Shown in pieces: positions 22,843 through 33,562 of a stretch of 64,000 bases of DNA. Numbering within the stretch: the stretch's first letter is position 1; each line of letters begins with the position of its first letter. Location of the stretch: NCBI RefSeq assembly GCF_018812025.1, contig NC_063052.1, positions 26,388,670-26,452,669 on the forward strand, read 5' to 3'. The DNA comes from Megalobrama amblycephala. Its lineage: Eukaryota > Chordata > Actinopteri > Cypriniformes > Xenocyprididae. Under the pieces are notes generated by a model. It worked only from the letters and a program-made list of their open reading frames with translations. It made no database searches and was not told the origin of the DNA. The position numbers were made by a program, and so were the translations under genes.

Positions 22843-23400
22843 CCCGCTCCTGTTTCTCCGCTCTCCCCACGTCAGCCGCTTAATCCAATCTCTGCCACTG
22901 GAGCGGCGGGGAGGTCTGGGCCGGCCTGCTGGCGTTGCGGGGACCTGGACCATTTCGTGGACAGGTGCCCAGTTATGGAGGTGGGGACAATGGTCCGGGT
23001 CTCGGATGTCCCGCAGGCTGCCCCCGGTCAGGCTGGATGGTACCAAATACCTGTGAGTATTAAGGGGGGTACCTATCAGGCATTGGTGGGTTCAGGATGT
23101 AACCAAAACCTCGATTCATCAAAGTCTGATTCAATCCGGGGCATTGGATATGAGCTGCATGGTTAAGGTGCGGTGTGTGCACGGGGATGTGGTGGATTAT
23201 CCTATTGTGCCAATCATTATCCAATTCCGGGGCCAAAAGCATAGTGTTGAGGTGGCCGTTAACCCGCACCTCCGGCATCCGTTAATTTTGGGAACCAATT
23301 GGGCAGCGTTTAGAGAATTATTGGGGCTTTATGTACGGATGCCTCTTGGGGAAAAAATGCACCGGAGGGGAACGCGAGTGTGCAGGCGGGGGAGACTGAA
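22843..23400 (+). pseudogene. Gmr1-like gag C-terminus and protease
   Basis: The gag end shows a CCHC knuckle (CWRCGDLDHFVDRC). The protease follows, with WYQIPVSIKGGTYQALVGSG where the catalytic D(S/T)G triad should stand; the aspartate is replaced by glycine, so the enzyme would be inactive. Flap and C-terminal parts continue in another frame (HPLILGTNWAAF at about 23275). At least one frameshift near 23145. Confidence 0.8.
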
Positions 23401-24760
23401 CCGGGACCACTGGGTACTGCCTCAGGGGAACAGAGCAAAATCGAGAGACTTATTCTCTCTGAGCGTGATGATTTTCCCCTGGAGCAGTCTCAGGATGAGA
23501 CGCTGAAACGTGCGTTTGAACAGGTCAGTACCATCGACGGACAGCCTCTCCATCCTGGACAACCGCTTACCTATCCATATTTTGCAATTATTAAAAATAG
23601 GTTGTATCGAGTGACCCAAGACGCTCAGACAAAAGAAGATACAACCCAGTTATTAGTTCCTAGGAGCCGCCGGGAAATGCTTTTTCAGGCGGCTCATTCT
23701 AATCCAATGGCTGGTCATTTAGGACAGGTGTCGACACTAAATTACCTCATGACCCGATTTTTTTGGCCGGGCATTCACGAGAATGTGCGCAGGTGGTGCG
23801 CGGCTTGTCGTGAATGTCAGTTGGTAAACCCACCGGCCACTCCAAAAGCACCTTTGCGCCCACTTCCATTAGTGCAGGTCCCCTTCGAGAGAATTGGCAT
23901 GGACCTCATCGGGCCATTAGAGCAATCAGCAAGAGGACATCGTTTTGCATTATTCATTGTGGATTATGCAACACAATATCGAGAAGCAGTGGCTCTCTGC
24001 AACATTTCCGCTAAGAGTGTTGCTGACGCACTGTTTTCTTTAATCTCCCGAGTGGGGATTCCTAAGGAAATCCTCACTGATCAGGGCACGGCGTTTATGT
24101 CACGGACGTTACGCGAACTTTACGAATTATTGGGCATTAAATCGATTCAGACCAGCGTCTTTCACCCACAAACGGACGGGCTGGTCGAACGTTTTAATCG
24201 CACGCTTAAAACAATGATTCGTAAATTCGTTCAGGAAGACGCCAAAAATTGGGACAGATGGTTGGAACCCCTGTTGTTCGCTGTGCGAGAGGTCCCGCAA
24301 GCCTCCACAGGGTTTTCCCCCTTCGAGCTTCTCTATGGTCGTCAGCCCAGAGGGGTGTTAGACATCATAAGAGAGGCTTGGGAGGACGGACCTTCTCAAT
24401 CTAAAAAACGAAATTCAGTATGTGCTGGACCTGAGAACAAAACTCCACACTTTGGGGCGGCTCTCTATGGAGAATTTGTTACAGGCCCAGGACAAACAGA
24501 GCTTCTCTCTGTTTAACAGGGGGACCAATTTGTGTAAATTTGCACCGGGAGATAAAGTGCTTGTATTACTACCAACGTCAAGTTCAAAATTACTTGCAAA
24601 GTGGCAAGGACCGTTTGAGGTCACACGGCAAGTTGGAGAGCTCGATTATGAGGTAATACGCTCAGATAGGAGAGGAGCATGTCAAATTTATCACCTCAAT
24701 CTCCTGAAAAAATGGAATGAGGGAGAATCAGTGATGCTGGCGACGGTGATTAGCGGAGAG
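23400..24760 (+). pseudogene. Gmr1-like integrase
   Basis: An open frame (23380-24516) holds the HHCC zinc domain (HSNPMAGHLG ... CAACREC), then the catalytic core with GMDLIGPL (first Asp), ILTDQGTAF (second Asp) and LVERFNRTLK (Glu). A one-frame jump near 24420-24516 leads to the C-terminal domain in the next frame (FAPGDKVLVLLP, KWQGPFEV, YHLNLLKKW). The catalytic triad is intact but the protein is split. Confidence 0.85.
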
Positions 24761-24915
24761 GATGATCTTGGGCCAGAGGCGAATATAAAAAAACAATCTC
24801 TCCCACTGGCCCCAGGGGGAGATCATCTCTGGCGACGGTGATTAGCGGAGAGGATGATCTTGGGCCAGAGGCGAATATAAAAAAACCTGGCCCAGGGGGA
24901 GATCATCTCTCGCCC
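24738..24915 (+). repeat. Tandem duplication of ~95 bp between integrase and RT
   Basis: The block from GGCGACGGTGATTAGCGGAG through GGGGGAGATCATCTCT occurs twice in direct order (about 24738 and 24831), with small internal differences. Confidence 0.9.
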
Positions 24916-26411
24916 TCCCAGCTCATTGATTTAACCAGATTACAGGCAGAGTTTGCTGACGTGTTTTCTCCCCTACTTGGCCGTACAAACCTCATTCAGC
25001 ACCATATCGAGAGCCGGGCGTGGTGGTTCGCAGCCGGACATATCGCTTGCCTGAACACAAGAAAAAGTAGTTCAGGAAGAATTAGGTGCGATGCTTGAAA
25101 TGGGGGTAATAGAAGAATCCAACAGTACTGGGCGAGCCCGATAGTTTTGGTTCTAAAACGGATGGCTCGGTCCGGTTCTGTGTGGATTATCGCAAGGTGA
25201 ATGCTGTGTCGAAATTCGACGCATATCCAATGCCACGGGTTGACGAATTGCTTGAACGGCTCGGTACAGCTTGTTTTTATTCGACATTGGGCTTAACAAA
25301 GGGTTATTGGCAGATCCCCTTATCTCCATTATCCCAAGAAAAAACAGCTTTCACGACGCCGTTCGGATTACACCAATTTGTTACACTTCCTTTCGGGCTG
25401 TTCGGGGCACCGGCTACCTTTCAGCGGCTGATGGACAGGGTTTTACGGCCCCATGCTGCATATGCGGCTGCCTATCTAGATGATATCATCATATTTAGTA
25501 ATGACTGGCAGCAGCATATGCAGCATTTGAGGGCGGTCTTAAGGTTGCTGAGGGGAGCCGGGCTCACGGCCAACCCGAGGAAGTGTGCAATTGGGCGCGT
25601 GGAAGTAAAGTATCTGGGCTTCCACTTGGGGCATGGACAGGTGCGTCCCCAAATTGATAAGACTGAAGCAGTTGCAACCTGTCCGCGCCCTAAGACCAAA
25701 AAGGAGGTGAGACAGTTCTTGGGGCTGGCAGGATATTACAGAAGGTTTGTGCCTAATTATTCGGACCTCACCAGCCCCTTGACTGATCTTACTAAAAAGG
25801 AGGCACCAGATGCGGTTCAATGGACGGAGCTGTGCCAGCAGGCGTTTACCCAGGTAAAGGCTGATCTGTGTGGCGGGCCGTTGCTTCACTCTCCTGATTT
25901 TTCTCTCCCTTTTGTGTTGCAGACGGACGCATCGGACAGGGGGCTGGGTGCTGTCCTGTCCCAGGAGATAGAGGGGGAGGAACGGCTGGTGCTGTACATT
26001 AGTCACAAGCTCTCTAAGAGAGAGACTAAGTACAGCAACGTGGAGAAGGAGTGTTTGGCCATCAGGTGGGCTGTCCTCAACCTCTGCTATTATCTCCTGG
26101 AACGGGAATTCACCCTCTGTTCGGACCACGCCCCTCTGCAGTGGCTCCACCGCATGAAGGATACCAACGCGCGGATCACCCGTTGGTATCTAGCTTTACA
26201 GCCTTTTAAATTCAAGGTGGTCCACAGGCCGGGTGTTCAGATGGCTGTGGCCGAAATGGGGGGGGGGGGGGGGGGGGGGCCTGCAGGCCGAACGACTCCC
26301 TGGCCTGAGTCGGACGGTGGGGGATGTGGCAAGGGAGGCGTGGTTCAGCGAAGTCTGCAGCGGGAGAGAGAGGCAGAAGGCACGGTGAGTGAGTGGATTA
26401 AGCGCAAATAA
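24915..26411 (+). pseudogene. Gmr1-like reverse transcriptase and RNase H
   Basis: The long open frame 25182-26411 has FCVDYRKVNAV-type fingers, PFGLFGAPATFQRLMD, the catalytic YLDDIIIFSND box, the KYLGFHLG motif and the thumb. RNase H follows with LQTDASDRGLGAVLSQ, YSNVEKECLAI and LCSDHAPLQWL. The start (24915-25180) is in other frames (LTRLQAEFADVFSP, then a shift), so the N-terminus is broken while the catalytic core is preserved. It ends just past the poly-G run at 26259-26279. Confidence 0.87.
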
Positions 26412-26668
26412 CAAACACCTGTCTCTTGTTTCAGTAATTGGCGTGGAGAGAGTATAAAACGCCAGGAGAAGCAGGAGTGAGCGAGAGAGAGAAGGACTAC
26501 TGGTTGCCACACTCCTGGATTTCTGTTGTGTTTATTTGGAGTGACTTGATGTTGATTTTTGACTGTTTTGTGCCTGTCTGCACACCTCTTATTTTGAATT
26601 GAATAAAAGCAGCCAGTAGTCAAAGCCGACCTTGTCATCTTTCCTCCTACATTACGAACTTTGTTACA
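26325..26668 (+). mobile_element. 3' LTR of the Gmr1-like element
   Basis: Begins TGTGGCAAGGG after a purine-rich GGTGGGGGA tract and ends TTGTTACA (TG...CA). It contains TATAAA at 26453-26458 and AATAAA at 26602-26607. There is no 5' partner in the window, so insertion age cannot be read from LTR divergence. Confidence 0.75.
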
Positions 26669-26715
26669 AACTGTTTTACAGCAGATGCAAACTTCATGTT
26701 TGAACTCTTTCTCAG

Positions 26716-26990
26716 TGTCTCATCAAGAGGTTCAGTCTCCTGAGTCTCTGAGTGTTAAAGCAGGAGAGTCAGTCTCTATGAGCTGCACTGGGACCAGTGG
26801 AGTTGATGATGACATGAGCTGGTATCTGCAGAAACCTGGAGAAGCTCCAAAACTCCTGATCTATAAAGCAAGTCGACTTGAATCTGGAGTCCCAGATCGG
26901 TTCAGTGGAAGTTATTCTGGAATTAATTTCACACTGAATCTACGTGGAGTCCAGCCTGAGGATGCAGGCAATTATTACTGTATGGGGGCT
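26716..26990 (+). pseudogene. IgL V4 segment, family B, leader absent and aberrant RSS
   Basis: V exon after a TTTCTCAG acceptor, reading [20 protein letters not shown], then [38 protein letters not shown] and [13 protein letters not shown]. The domain is open and has both cysteines and the framework Trp, and it differs clearly from family A (no CDR1 cysteine pair, YLQKPGEAP). Its leader exon is missing: the 50 bp upstream is a stub of intron, then the retrotransposon LTR. The phase (starts TG after a G) fits the orphan leader type at 53512. Without leader and with a bad signal it is probably dead. Confidence 0.82.
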
Positions 26991-27022
26991 TACAGTGGCA
27001 TGTTCAATATCATACAAAAACA
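26991..27022 (+). promoter_or_regulatory. V4 degenerate RSS with 16-bp spacing
   Basis: TACAGTG (first base off consensus) at 26991-26997 and nonamer-like ACAAAAACA at 27014-27022, separated by 16 bp rather than 12 or 23. Confidence 0.55.
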
Positions 27023-27029
27023 GACAACA

Positions 27030-27713
27030 TGAGAATAATTTTTTGCTACAACAGTTAATCAGCAGTCAAAGCCGTAATGAAGAGTTTGTTCACTTTAATT
27101 ATCCTTTTAGATTTCAGTGGAAAATGTATTAAATTTGTGCTATTTCTTCAGGATTCATCATGGTTACCACAGTCTATCCTGCAGCTTTCAGATTCCCTTT
27201 TAATGTGTCTTGTGAATCTCACTCACAGGACAAACATGGGGAAAATCTGTTTGCACTCTTCTAATTTCCATGCTATTTAGAGTTCAAAAGATAACGTACA
27301 TAAAAGTTATTAATATATATTAAAGTATTTGATTATGTGTGTAAGTTTATGTAAAGATTATGTAAGTATTTTTTGTGTGTGTCGTATTTGTTATATTTAT
27401 ATTTGCTTGATTCAGACAGATTGACCAATATATGGGGGGGATACACAAGTGATAATGTTTTAAAGAGTAGTAGGCCTATTTACTAGCTATATACACTTAG
27501 CCCAAAACTCCCTGAGTTCATTTATATTATGGTTGAGAAGGAAGTGACATGATATGGATTCAGAATGGTACCTGTTATTACAAAGACAACTACATCATAA
27601 GATTTTTTTTTATTTTCTTTATAACTAATGAATTGGTATTTCTGCTTCTCTACTTTGTGTGACACAATGGAGTTTTATCTTTGAATACTGAACAACTCAT
27701 GCATATGTATCTA
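27030..27713. other. V4 3' flank, no gene
   Basis: No exon seen. From about 27640 the sequence parallels 56960-57023 (TTTCTGCTTCT, TACTTTGTGTGAC, AATGGAGTTTTATCTTTG), so it is an ancient locus duplication. Confidence 0.6.
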
Positions 27714-30090
27714 CACTAAAAAAAATAACTCTTTGAACCAGTGGCGGAGGCAGAAAGTGGATGGTGGGTGGGCCTCTAAGAGTGTGGGTGGGCCAGAATA
27801 ATTCGCATCATCCCATGTTTTTCAACTGGCTTAATTAGGGAGGGAATGATGAAAAATAATGGACAGTCCCTCAGTGGCGTCAATTCACAAAAAGTCAAGG
27901 TATGGCAAGTTCAAATTACGTTATTTAATATAATATTACGTGACAATATCAATTCAAGTAAATCTAGAACGAGATAAGAACAAGACAAAACTGCAGTTAC
28001 AACATGAATCAACAGCACCAACCGATTAAAAAAATAACCTAATAATAATCACATATTTGGAAATAACCTGGCATGCTAACAGGCAGCTATATGGATAAAT
28101 AAAAATAACAAAAAAGTCAGCTTACGATTCTTAATAAATAAATAAATAAATAAATAGATTCTGATTTGAAGCTTGTGACAAACGCGCACACATTAACCCG
28201 ATTTTATTTAGCGTTCATGTAAACATGCGTTCAGATTCATCGAATGAATTTATATTTATTTATTTAAGAAATTCAGTAAAAACAGAATAGGCCTATTGCT
28301 TCAGCCTTATTCAAAGGCCGCAGAAACGCTTGCCAAAAATTCTCCCACGAGACCATTACAATATTGTTGCGGCGAATTTATCTATTTATTCACTTGCATT
28401 ATCATGCCACGGCGGGCCAGACTAAACACCTATAGCTTACCGTGTATGGCCAAAGATTATAGAATAACACAAGACGTGTCACTCGTATTGTTTTGAATGG
28501 GAGAAAGTGTAACACGCAATATGGAGGAATAAGTCTCACCTTCTAAATAAGAGCCAATCGCCAACTGGTAAAGTCATTGCGTCACTGCAACAGCCGTTAG
28601 AAGCACCGGTTTCTATAGAAACAGTCAGACGCGCGCCTCTGAAACATGGCAGAAGAGACGCGCATTTAGGTCTGCGCATGCGCATTAGCTTGATCCAGCC
28701 TAAAAAATACAGTTTTTTGTCATGATTCGAGCGTTTGGATAAAACATTTATAAGACAGCTGTTGTCAGATTTCATTGGTGATTTCAAATATGAAATGTAA
28801 TCGTAAGGTTGGCGAACAGTTTTGGAGAATTTGATGTTTCCCCATTCAAAAAGATAGGGCATGATGCCCAGGATGCCCGAGAGGTGTTTCAAAGATGGCC
28901 GCCGAGTGAAATGACTTGTCTTAAAGGGACTTTGGTATGGCTGATGTCTGTTCTAAAGAAGTCCGATTCGGCTGGGTTTTGAATTGATGATTTTGATATC
29001 GTCATAAACTCATTTAGCCTATCTGTTAGTTCTCGTTCAAATGATAAAAGTTGTTGCGGCGTCCTGTCATCTTTGTCAAGTCGTTTTTCTTTATTAAATG
29101 CATCATAGATAGCGGGTTAGCCATTTTTAACATAAAAAGGGTGCCGCTGGTTGAAATCCGGATATTTGCGTGAAGAACATAACAGGCTACTACTGGCGTG
29201 TGACGTAATTGAAGAAGAGACGAATTAGCATATTCTTATTAAGAGTTTTAATGCATGAAAAAAACAAAACAAATCAAATTTAAAAAAGTTATTAAAGAAT
29301 TGTTAAATGTTAGAAAATTGTTTTATTATATATATATATTTCCCTGGATCTGACTGGGTGGGCAAGCTGTCGATCTGGGTGGGCCCGGACCCACCCAGGC
29401 CCACCCGTAGCTCCGCCCCTGCTTTGAACGAACATAAAAAAATCATGGAAAGGATTTCCACATGATTAAGTTGCTTTATTTCAGCATTATGCAATTCTGT
29501 TATTCCAATTGGGTCAACTTAATTTATTAAGGTTGATTCAACTTATTTACTATGGTTGGGCACAGCTTAATTTAATAGTGTCAGCCCAACTAATTTGCAA
29601 TGTTTTGGAAAATAAATAAAAAGCAATAAATAAATAAATAAAAAATAAATTGTTTTCATATACATTGATTTTTACAATTAATTCTTCTTGTTTAATCACC
29701 TCAATGGTAACCCTAAAACTATTAATTAACAGAAACTTTTAAATACCAACATAATAGAACAGCAAACATTAAAAAGTCTTTCCATTTTCTCATCTTCCTA
29801 AAAACTGATTAAAATAACACTTTATTTCAACATTTACACTCCTAGTTCAGCCCCTTTGCAAAGCATGATGGGAAGTGAAAATCCTGTTTGATTGAGTCCT
29901 GGTGGGGTTTACTTGATTGAAACATGTTATTCCAATATGAAAACATCAAGTTAAGTCAAAGAGTAATCGTTTCAAGTCAATTTAACATGAATTAATCACA
30001 TTTAAACCAGAAACCTGATACAATGGTGTTGAATCAAAATAAATTGTTTAAATAAACTGAACGGCATCAAAAAATCTTTTTTTTTGAGTG
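27714..30090. mobile_element. MITE with CACTnAAAA ends and TA target site, split by a hAT element
   Basis: The left end CACTAAAAAAAAT and right end ATCTTTTTTTTTGAGTG are bounded by TA (27712-27713, 30091-30092). The paralogous site at 57022-57023 reads GTATCTATAGAG without the insert. The MITE itself is only about 690 bp; the rest is the nested 27739-29421 element. Confidence 0.75.
27739..29421. mobile_element. Non-autonomous hAT element, 1.68 kb, 8-bp target duplication
   Basis: Ends CAGTGGCGGAG (left) and CAGGGGCGGAGCTAC (right, complement). The exact 8-bp duplication CTTTGAAC occurs at 27731-27738 and 29422-29429, the hAT signature. Both subterminal regions carry GGGTGGGCC motifs. Interior frames (28296-28496, 28536-28892) have no recognised transposase. 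Confidence 0.88.
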
Positions 30091-30092
30091 TA

Positions 30093-30363
30093 TAGAGGTA
30101 TTGATTAAATATGATTTTTCTATAGGCCTATATGCTTGTGAAGCACTGTACTAAATATATCACATTGATTTGTCTGTGGGTGGGGTGGGTGGGGGGGATG
30201 ATATACGTAAGAACAGCAAGAAATGCTATGATTATTCCTATAGGGCAGATCTGGGTTGGAATATTAATTATATTAAATAAGAATACATAAAAAATATGTA
30301 TATTTATGTGTTTCTCATTGCTAACCACTGGTTTTGTTCTTATTTTAGCAATTGTGCTTTTAA
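30093..30363. other. Locus flank paralogous to 57024-57260
   Basis: GTGAAGCACTGTA, AGGGCAGATCTGGGTTGGAA, CATTGCTAACC and a TTTTGTTCTTATTTTAG tract recur in order at 57050-57255. No exon recognised. Confidence 0.6.
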
Positions 30364-30739
30364 AGGTGCTCTAAGTGATCCTGGGTGGAGTAACTTCCTG
30401 TTGACGTTTGAAGTGTTGTCAAACAAAACAGAGGCTAGCTAGACCCTCCCTCCTCCTCCTCCTCCTCCCCCTCCCCTCCATGCTTCCTGAAACAGTCATG
30501 AACGCGCATTTAATATCATTCTTGTCGGTTATTGGCTGGAGCGTGTTTATTATGATTCGTGGTCCAGGCTGCACCAGTTTGTTTTTATTGCTGTTTTTGG
30601 AGCTTGTGGCGACTACAGAGACCGCGTTTTTTATCAGTGTGTTCAGGGGACAGGCAGCTAGCGGATAGTGAGGAGATGTTTGCTGTATGTGACAAAAAAT
30701 GTTTTGGCCTAAAAATGCGTGACATCACTTAGAGCACCT
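30364..30739. mobile_element. 376-bp MITE, TTAA target site (piggyBac-like)
   Basis: Terminal inverted repeat AGGTGCTCTAAGTGAT on both ends, with TTAA at 30360-30363 and 30740-30743. The internal frame 30408-30668 is leucine-rich but unlike a known protein and is not called as a gene. Confidence 0.78.
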
Positions 30740-30807
30740 TTAAGGCAGGAAGGCTTTTAAGGCAGCCAGTAGATGGCGCTCCGGTAGCGTGGCTGCCATT
30801 ATGAGGT

Positions 30808-30850
30808 GAAAATACTAACTGGACCATAGAATTGTCCAGTTAGTATTTTC
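30808..30850. repeat. Perfect 17-bp stem, 9-base loop hairpin
   Basis: GAAAATACTAACTGGAC and its exact complement flank a 9-base loop. It is followed by CC and no T-run, so it is not an obvious terminator. Confidence 0.85.
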
Positions 30851-31977
30851 CCCAGAAAATTGTATGGCTCCTAGAGTAAATGTTGTATTGTCTTATATAT
30901 GTTGTTAGCCTACTTTGAGTATTTTCATTTTATGCAACTTTACACATTTATTAATAGTAAATTAATAATTAATAAATTTAAGATCATCATGTTTGCAGCG
31001 AACAATATATTTCAGACCTATAGTATAGTAATAATATCTAGGTCTGAATTGAAATAGGCTGTATTGTATGTTTTAATGGATCACGCCACAAACATAATGA
31101 TCTTAAAATATATCATGCATTGCTGTGTCCGTTATCGCATAATTCCCACTTTTGGTTTAACGGACATTAGATAACACTGCAAAATCAAGCTGTTATATTC
31201 ATATATTTATTGTCCAACATTTCAAATTTTTCTGATGCATGTCCTTAATTTAATTTCATATGTTGGTAATAATTCAGTGTTTATAAGCATTTTTAAAAAT
31301 TTTAACCCAAACTGACTGGGTTTCTAGAGCAAAAAACACAAAGTGTTTAACACAAAGTGTGTAAAATAAACTGTTAAAAGGATTTGATGATCACTAGTGA
31401 TAGTATTTTATTCTGTGTTGTCATCATTCAGGTTGGATTTCAGCTTTAATGTAAAGCAGCTGATTTTGCCATAGAAACTAGTGGACCGCTGAGTCGCTTT
31501 CACCTCAAAATGGCGGAAATCCAGGGCCGCTGCTCGGCGCCAGTGTTGCAATGGATCATTCTATTGACTGTCGCTTCTTGTTAGTGTATATTCTTTGGGT
31601 CGATTCAACATGTTGAATCGGCTTCGGAGCTCGTTGGTCAATCGGGCCGTCCGATCATCCTGGTTGGCTGTTCAACTGCCACTTGCTGGTAAGGAAAGGC
31701 ATTTCATCTTGTGCAGGTGCAGAACGGACGTGCTACTTGGTCGTCAGCTGTCGAGCATCGGTTTGATGTGTCAGGCCAGCTTTGGACACAGACGCTGCCG
31801 ACGTGAGCCAACCCCGCAGTGAGCAACCCCGCCAACCCCGCAATCTGCTTTCGTCTGTAGTTCTTCGGCGTTGGCTTGGTGTGTTCCTGCCTTCAGTCAG
31901 ATGTGTCAGAAGCAAGAAGGGAGGTTTTTTTTACAGCAGTTTTTCAACATATTCACCAACTGTAAACTACACCAACT
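30851..31977. other. No gene recognised; GC-richer block at 31560-31900
   Basis: AT-rich to 31430, then a GC-richer stretch with the palindrome GATTCAACATGTTGAATC at 31604-31621 and short open frames on both strands. It is probably transposon-derived, but no terminus or domain was identified. Confidence 0.45.
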
Positions 31978-32075
31978 ATAAACTACAGTGTTGACCTTAC
32001 AATCAATAGAGACTGTTTGACCAAGCTGAACTGATTTAAACTCAGGTTGAGTCACAACGACCTGTCCCAAAGAGC
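31978..32075 (-). pseudogene. IgL V fragment, family C (exon 2 start only)
   Basis: After a CACAG acceptor, the - strand reads SLGQVVVTQPEFKSVQLGQT then VSIDCKVNTVVYS and stops resembling a V domain in CDR1. The leader side is replaced by the DIRS fragment at 32126. Truncated; no RSS. Confidence 0.8.
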
Positions 32076-32125
32076 CTGTGAGAGAAAGAAAACAATTATT
32101 AGAGCATGAGGAAAAAATGAAAAAA

Positions 32126-32749
32126 CGTCTCAGGTTACTCAGGTTACGTATGTAACCATAGTTCGCTGAGAACCAGGGAACGAGACTCTGAGTTGAATAC
32201 ACAATGGGGAACGTCACACGTGACCCGCTGTCTGAAAGCCAACTATCCAACAACTCCAATCCCTATTGGCCGGCGACAGCCTGTGACGTAATATGGCTTG
32301 ACCCGGAAGTATAAAGGAGCGCCTGGAGAAACAGTCAGTATCTATCGTCTTGAGGGACTGTTCTGCAGGCAGGCAGCCCGAAGCATGGCAAGGAAATGCA
32401 GTCTCGTTCCCTGGTTCTCAGGGAACTATGGTTACATACGTAACCTGAGATGTTCCCTTTCGAAAGGGAACTCGCTCTGCGTTGAATACATAATGGGGAA
32501 CGATATACCCATGCCGCCATGCTTGAGGAGAATGCATGCCAAATAATATGTCTGACAAATGTCGAGCAGTTTCGAAGGAAACGCTTAGCAACTCACCCTC
32601 GGGTCACACCAGGCTGTCAGTGACAGCATTCCTTATGGCCAACAGCCCAAGCTGAACCTTGAGAAGGCCTTCCACAGAATGCCACCAGGGAGGCCAACTT
32701 GGTCAGTCATAGAACAAACTTAGTCTTGGCCAACCCTGTCTGAGTAGAG

Positions 32750-32755
<6 letters not shown>
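32126..32755. mobile_element. DIRS-type fragment between V fragment and C3
   Basis: The outer end CGTCTCAGGTTACGTATGTAACC-like (near 32126-32200) has its complement at about 32401-32452 (GTCTCGTTCCCTGGTTCTC ... GTAACCTGAGA), i.e. terminal repeat plus internal complementary region. Recombinase-region sequence follows and ends against the CT tract of C3. The J that should precede C3 is absent. Confidence 0.75.

Positions 32756-32756
<1 letters not shown>

Positions 32757-32786
<30 letters not shown>
32757..32786 (+). repeat. (CT)n acceptor tract of C3
   Basis: CT dinucleotides ending in the TAG acceptor of C3. Confidence 0.9.
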
Positions 32787-32787
<1 letters not shown>

Positions 32788-32788
32788 G

Positions 32789-33112
32789 CTGCCACTCGTC
32801 CCTCTCTCATGGTCCTGCCGCCCTCCAGAGATGAGCTGCAGCAGGGTAAGGCTACAGTGGTGTGTGTGGGCAGTGAGGGATTCCCCTCTGACTGGAAGCT
32901 GAGCTGGAAGGTGGATGGCAGCAGCAGGAGCTCTGCTGTGAATCTGAGTTCCCAGTGTGCTGCAGAAGGATGGACTGTACAGCTGGAGCAGCAGCCTGAG
33001 CCTCACTGAGAGTGAGTGGAGCAGAGCAACAACCATCAGCTGTGACGCCACACACCCATCCCAGAATGCAGTGACCGAGAGCCTGAACACACAGCAGTGT
33101 GATGACCAGTGA
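32789..33112 (+). pseudogene. IgL constant domain C3, one-base insertion
   Basis: The exon aligns base for base with C1/C2/C4/C5 but is 324 nt, because an extra T lies in GTGAATCTGAGTTCCCAG (others have GAGTCCCAG) after the SSAVNL codons. The frame then changes and stops at TGA near 33007. [19 protein letters not shown] and WKVDGSS are intact before the shift. The orientation is +, opposite to C1 and C2. No J is found upstream, where a DIRS fragment directly abuts the acceptor tract. A pseudogene unless the extra base is a sequence error. Confidence 0.92.
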
Positions 33113-33179
33113 AACACACACACACACATAGATTATAGGCATGCATAATTCATTTATTATAAATATAATCTAAGGCTGC

Positions 33180-33562
33180 GGCCCCTTTAAACTCTCGTGC
33201 TCCCCGCCCCCGAGCTCGCGACAAAGTTCACACAGCTAATATAACCCTCAAAATGGATCTTTACAAAGTGTTCGTCATGCAGCATGTCTAATCGCCTAAG
33301 TACAGTATTTATTTGGATGTTTACATTTGATTCTGAATGAGTTTGATAGTGCTCCGTGGCTAACGGCTAATGCTACACTGTTGGAGAGATTTATAAAGAA
33401 TGAAGTTATGTTTATGAATTATACAGCCTGCAAGTGTTTAAAAATGAAAATAGCGACGCCTCTTGTCTCTGTGAATACAGTAAGAAACGATGGTAACTTT
33501 AACCACATTTAACAGTATATTAGCAACATGTTAACGAAACATTTAGAAAGGCAATTTACAAT
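33180..33562. other. No gene recognised; starts as a GC-rich CCCCTTTAAA block
   Basis: Begins GGCCCCTTTAAACTCTCGTG. It may be the left part of a transposon whose right end is GGCACCTTTAATCAT near 36130, with the 33563-35755 repeat and 35756-36120 inside. This pairing is weak. Confidence 0.35.

Larger units (their letters stand above)
22843..26668 (+). mobile_element. Gmr1-like Ty3/gypsy retrotransposon, 5'-truncated
   Basis: Order along + is gag zinc knuckle, protease, integrase, reverse transcriptase, RNase H, LTR. Having integrase before RT is the copia-like order that defines the Gmr1 group of deuterostome Ty3/gypsy elements. The sequence families (YLDDIII box, GPL integrase core) are gypsy-like. 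The element lacks a 5' LTR and most of gag and starts directly in the V3 intron; a terminal LTR remains. Frames are interrupted between integrase and RT, and a 21-base G run sits at 26259-26279. Confidence 0.88.

Noticed and set aside
22654..23166. 170-codon frame from the V3 leader into gag
   Set aside because: It reads through the leader donor, intron and a poly(A) junction into the retrotransposon; not a real fusion gene.
30408..30668. 86-codon leucine-rich frame
   Set aside because: It is contained in the TTAA-flanked MITE; no supporting motif.
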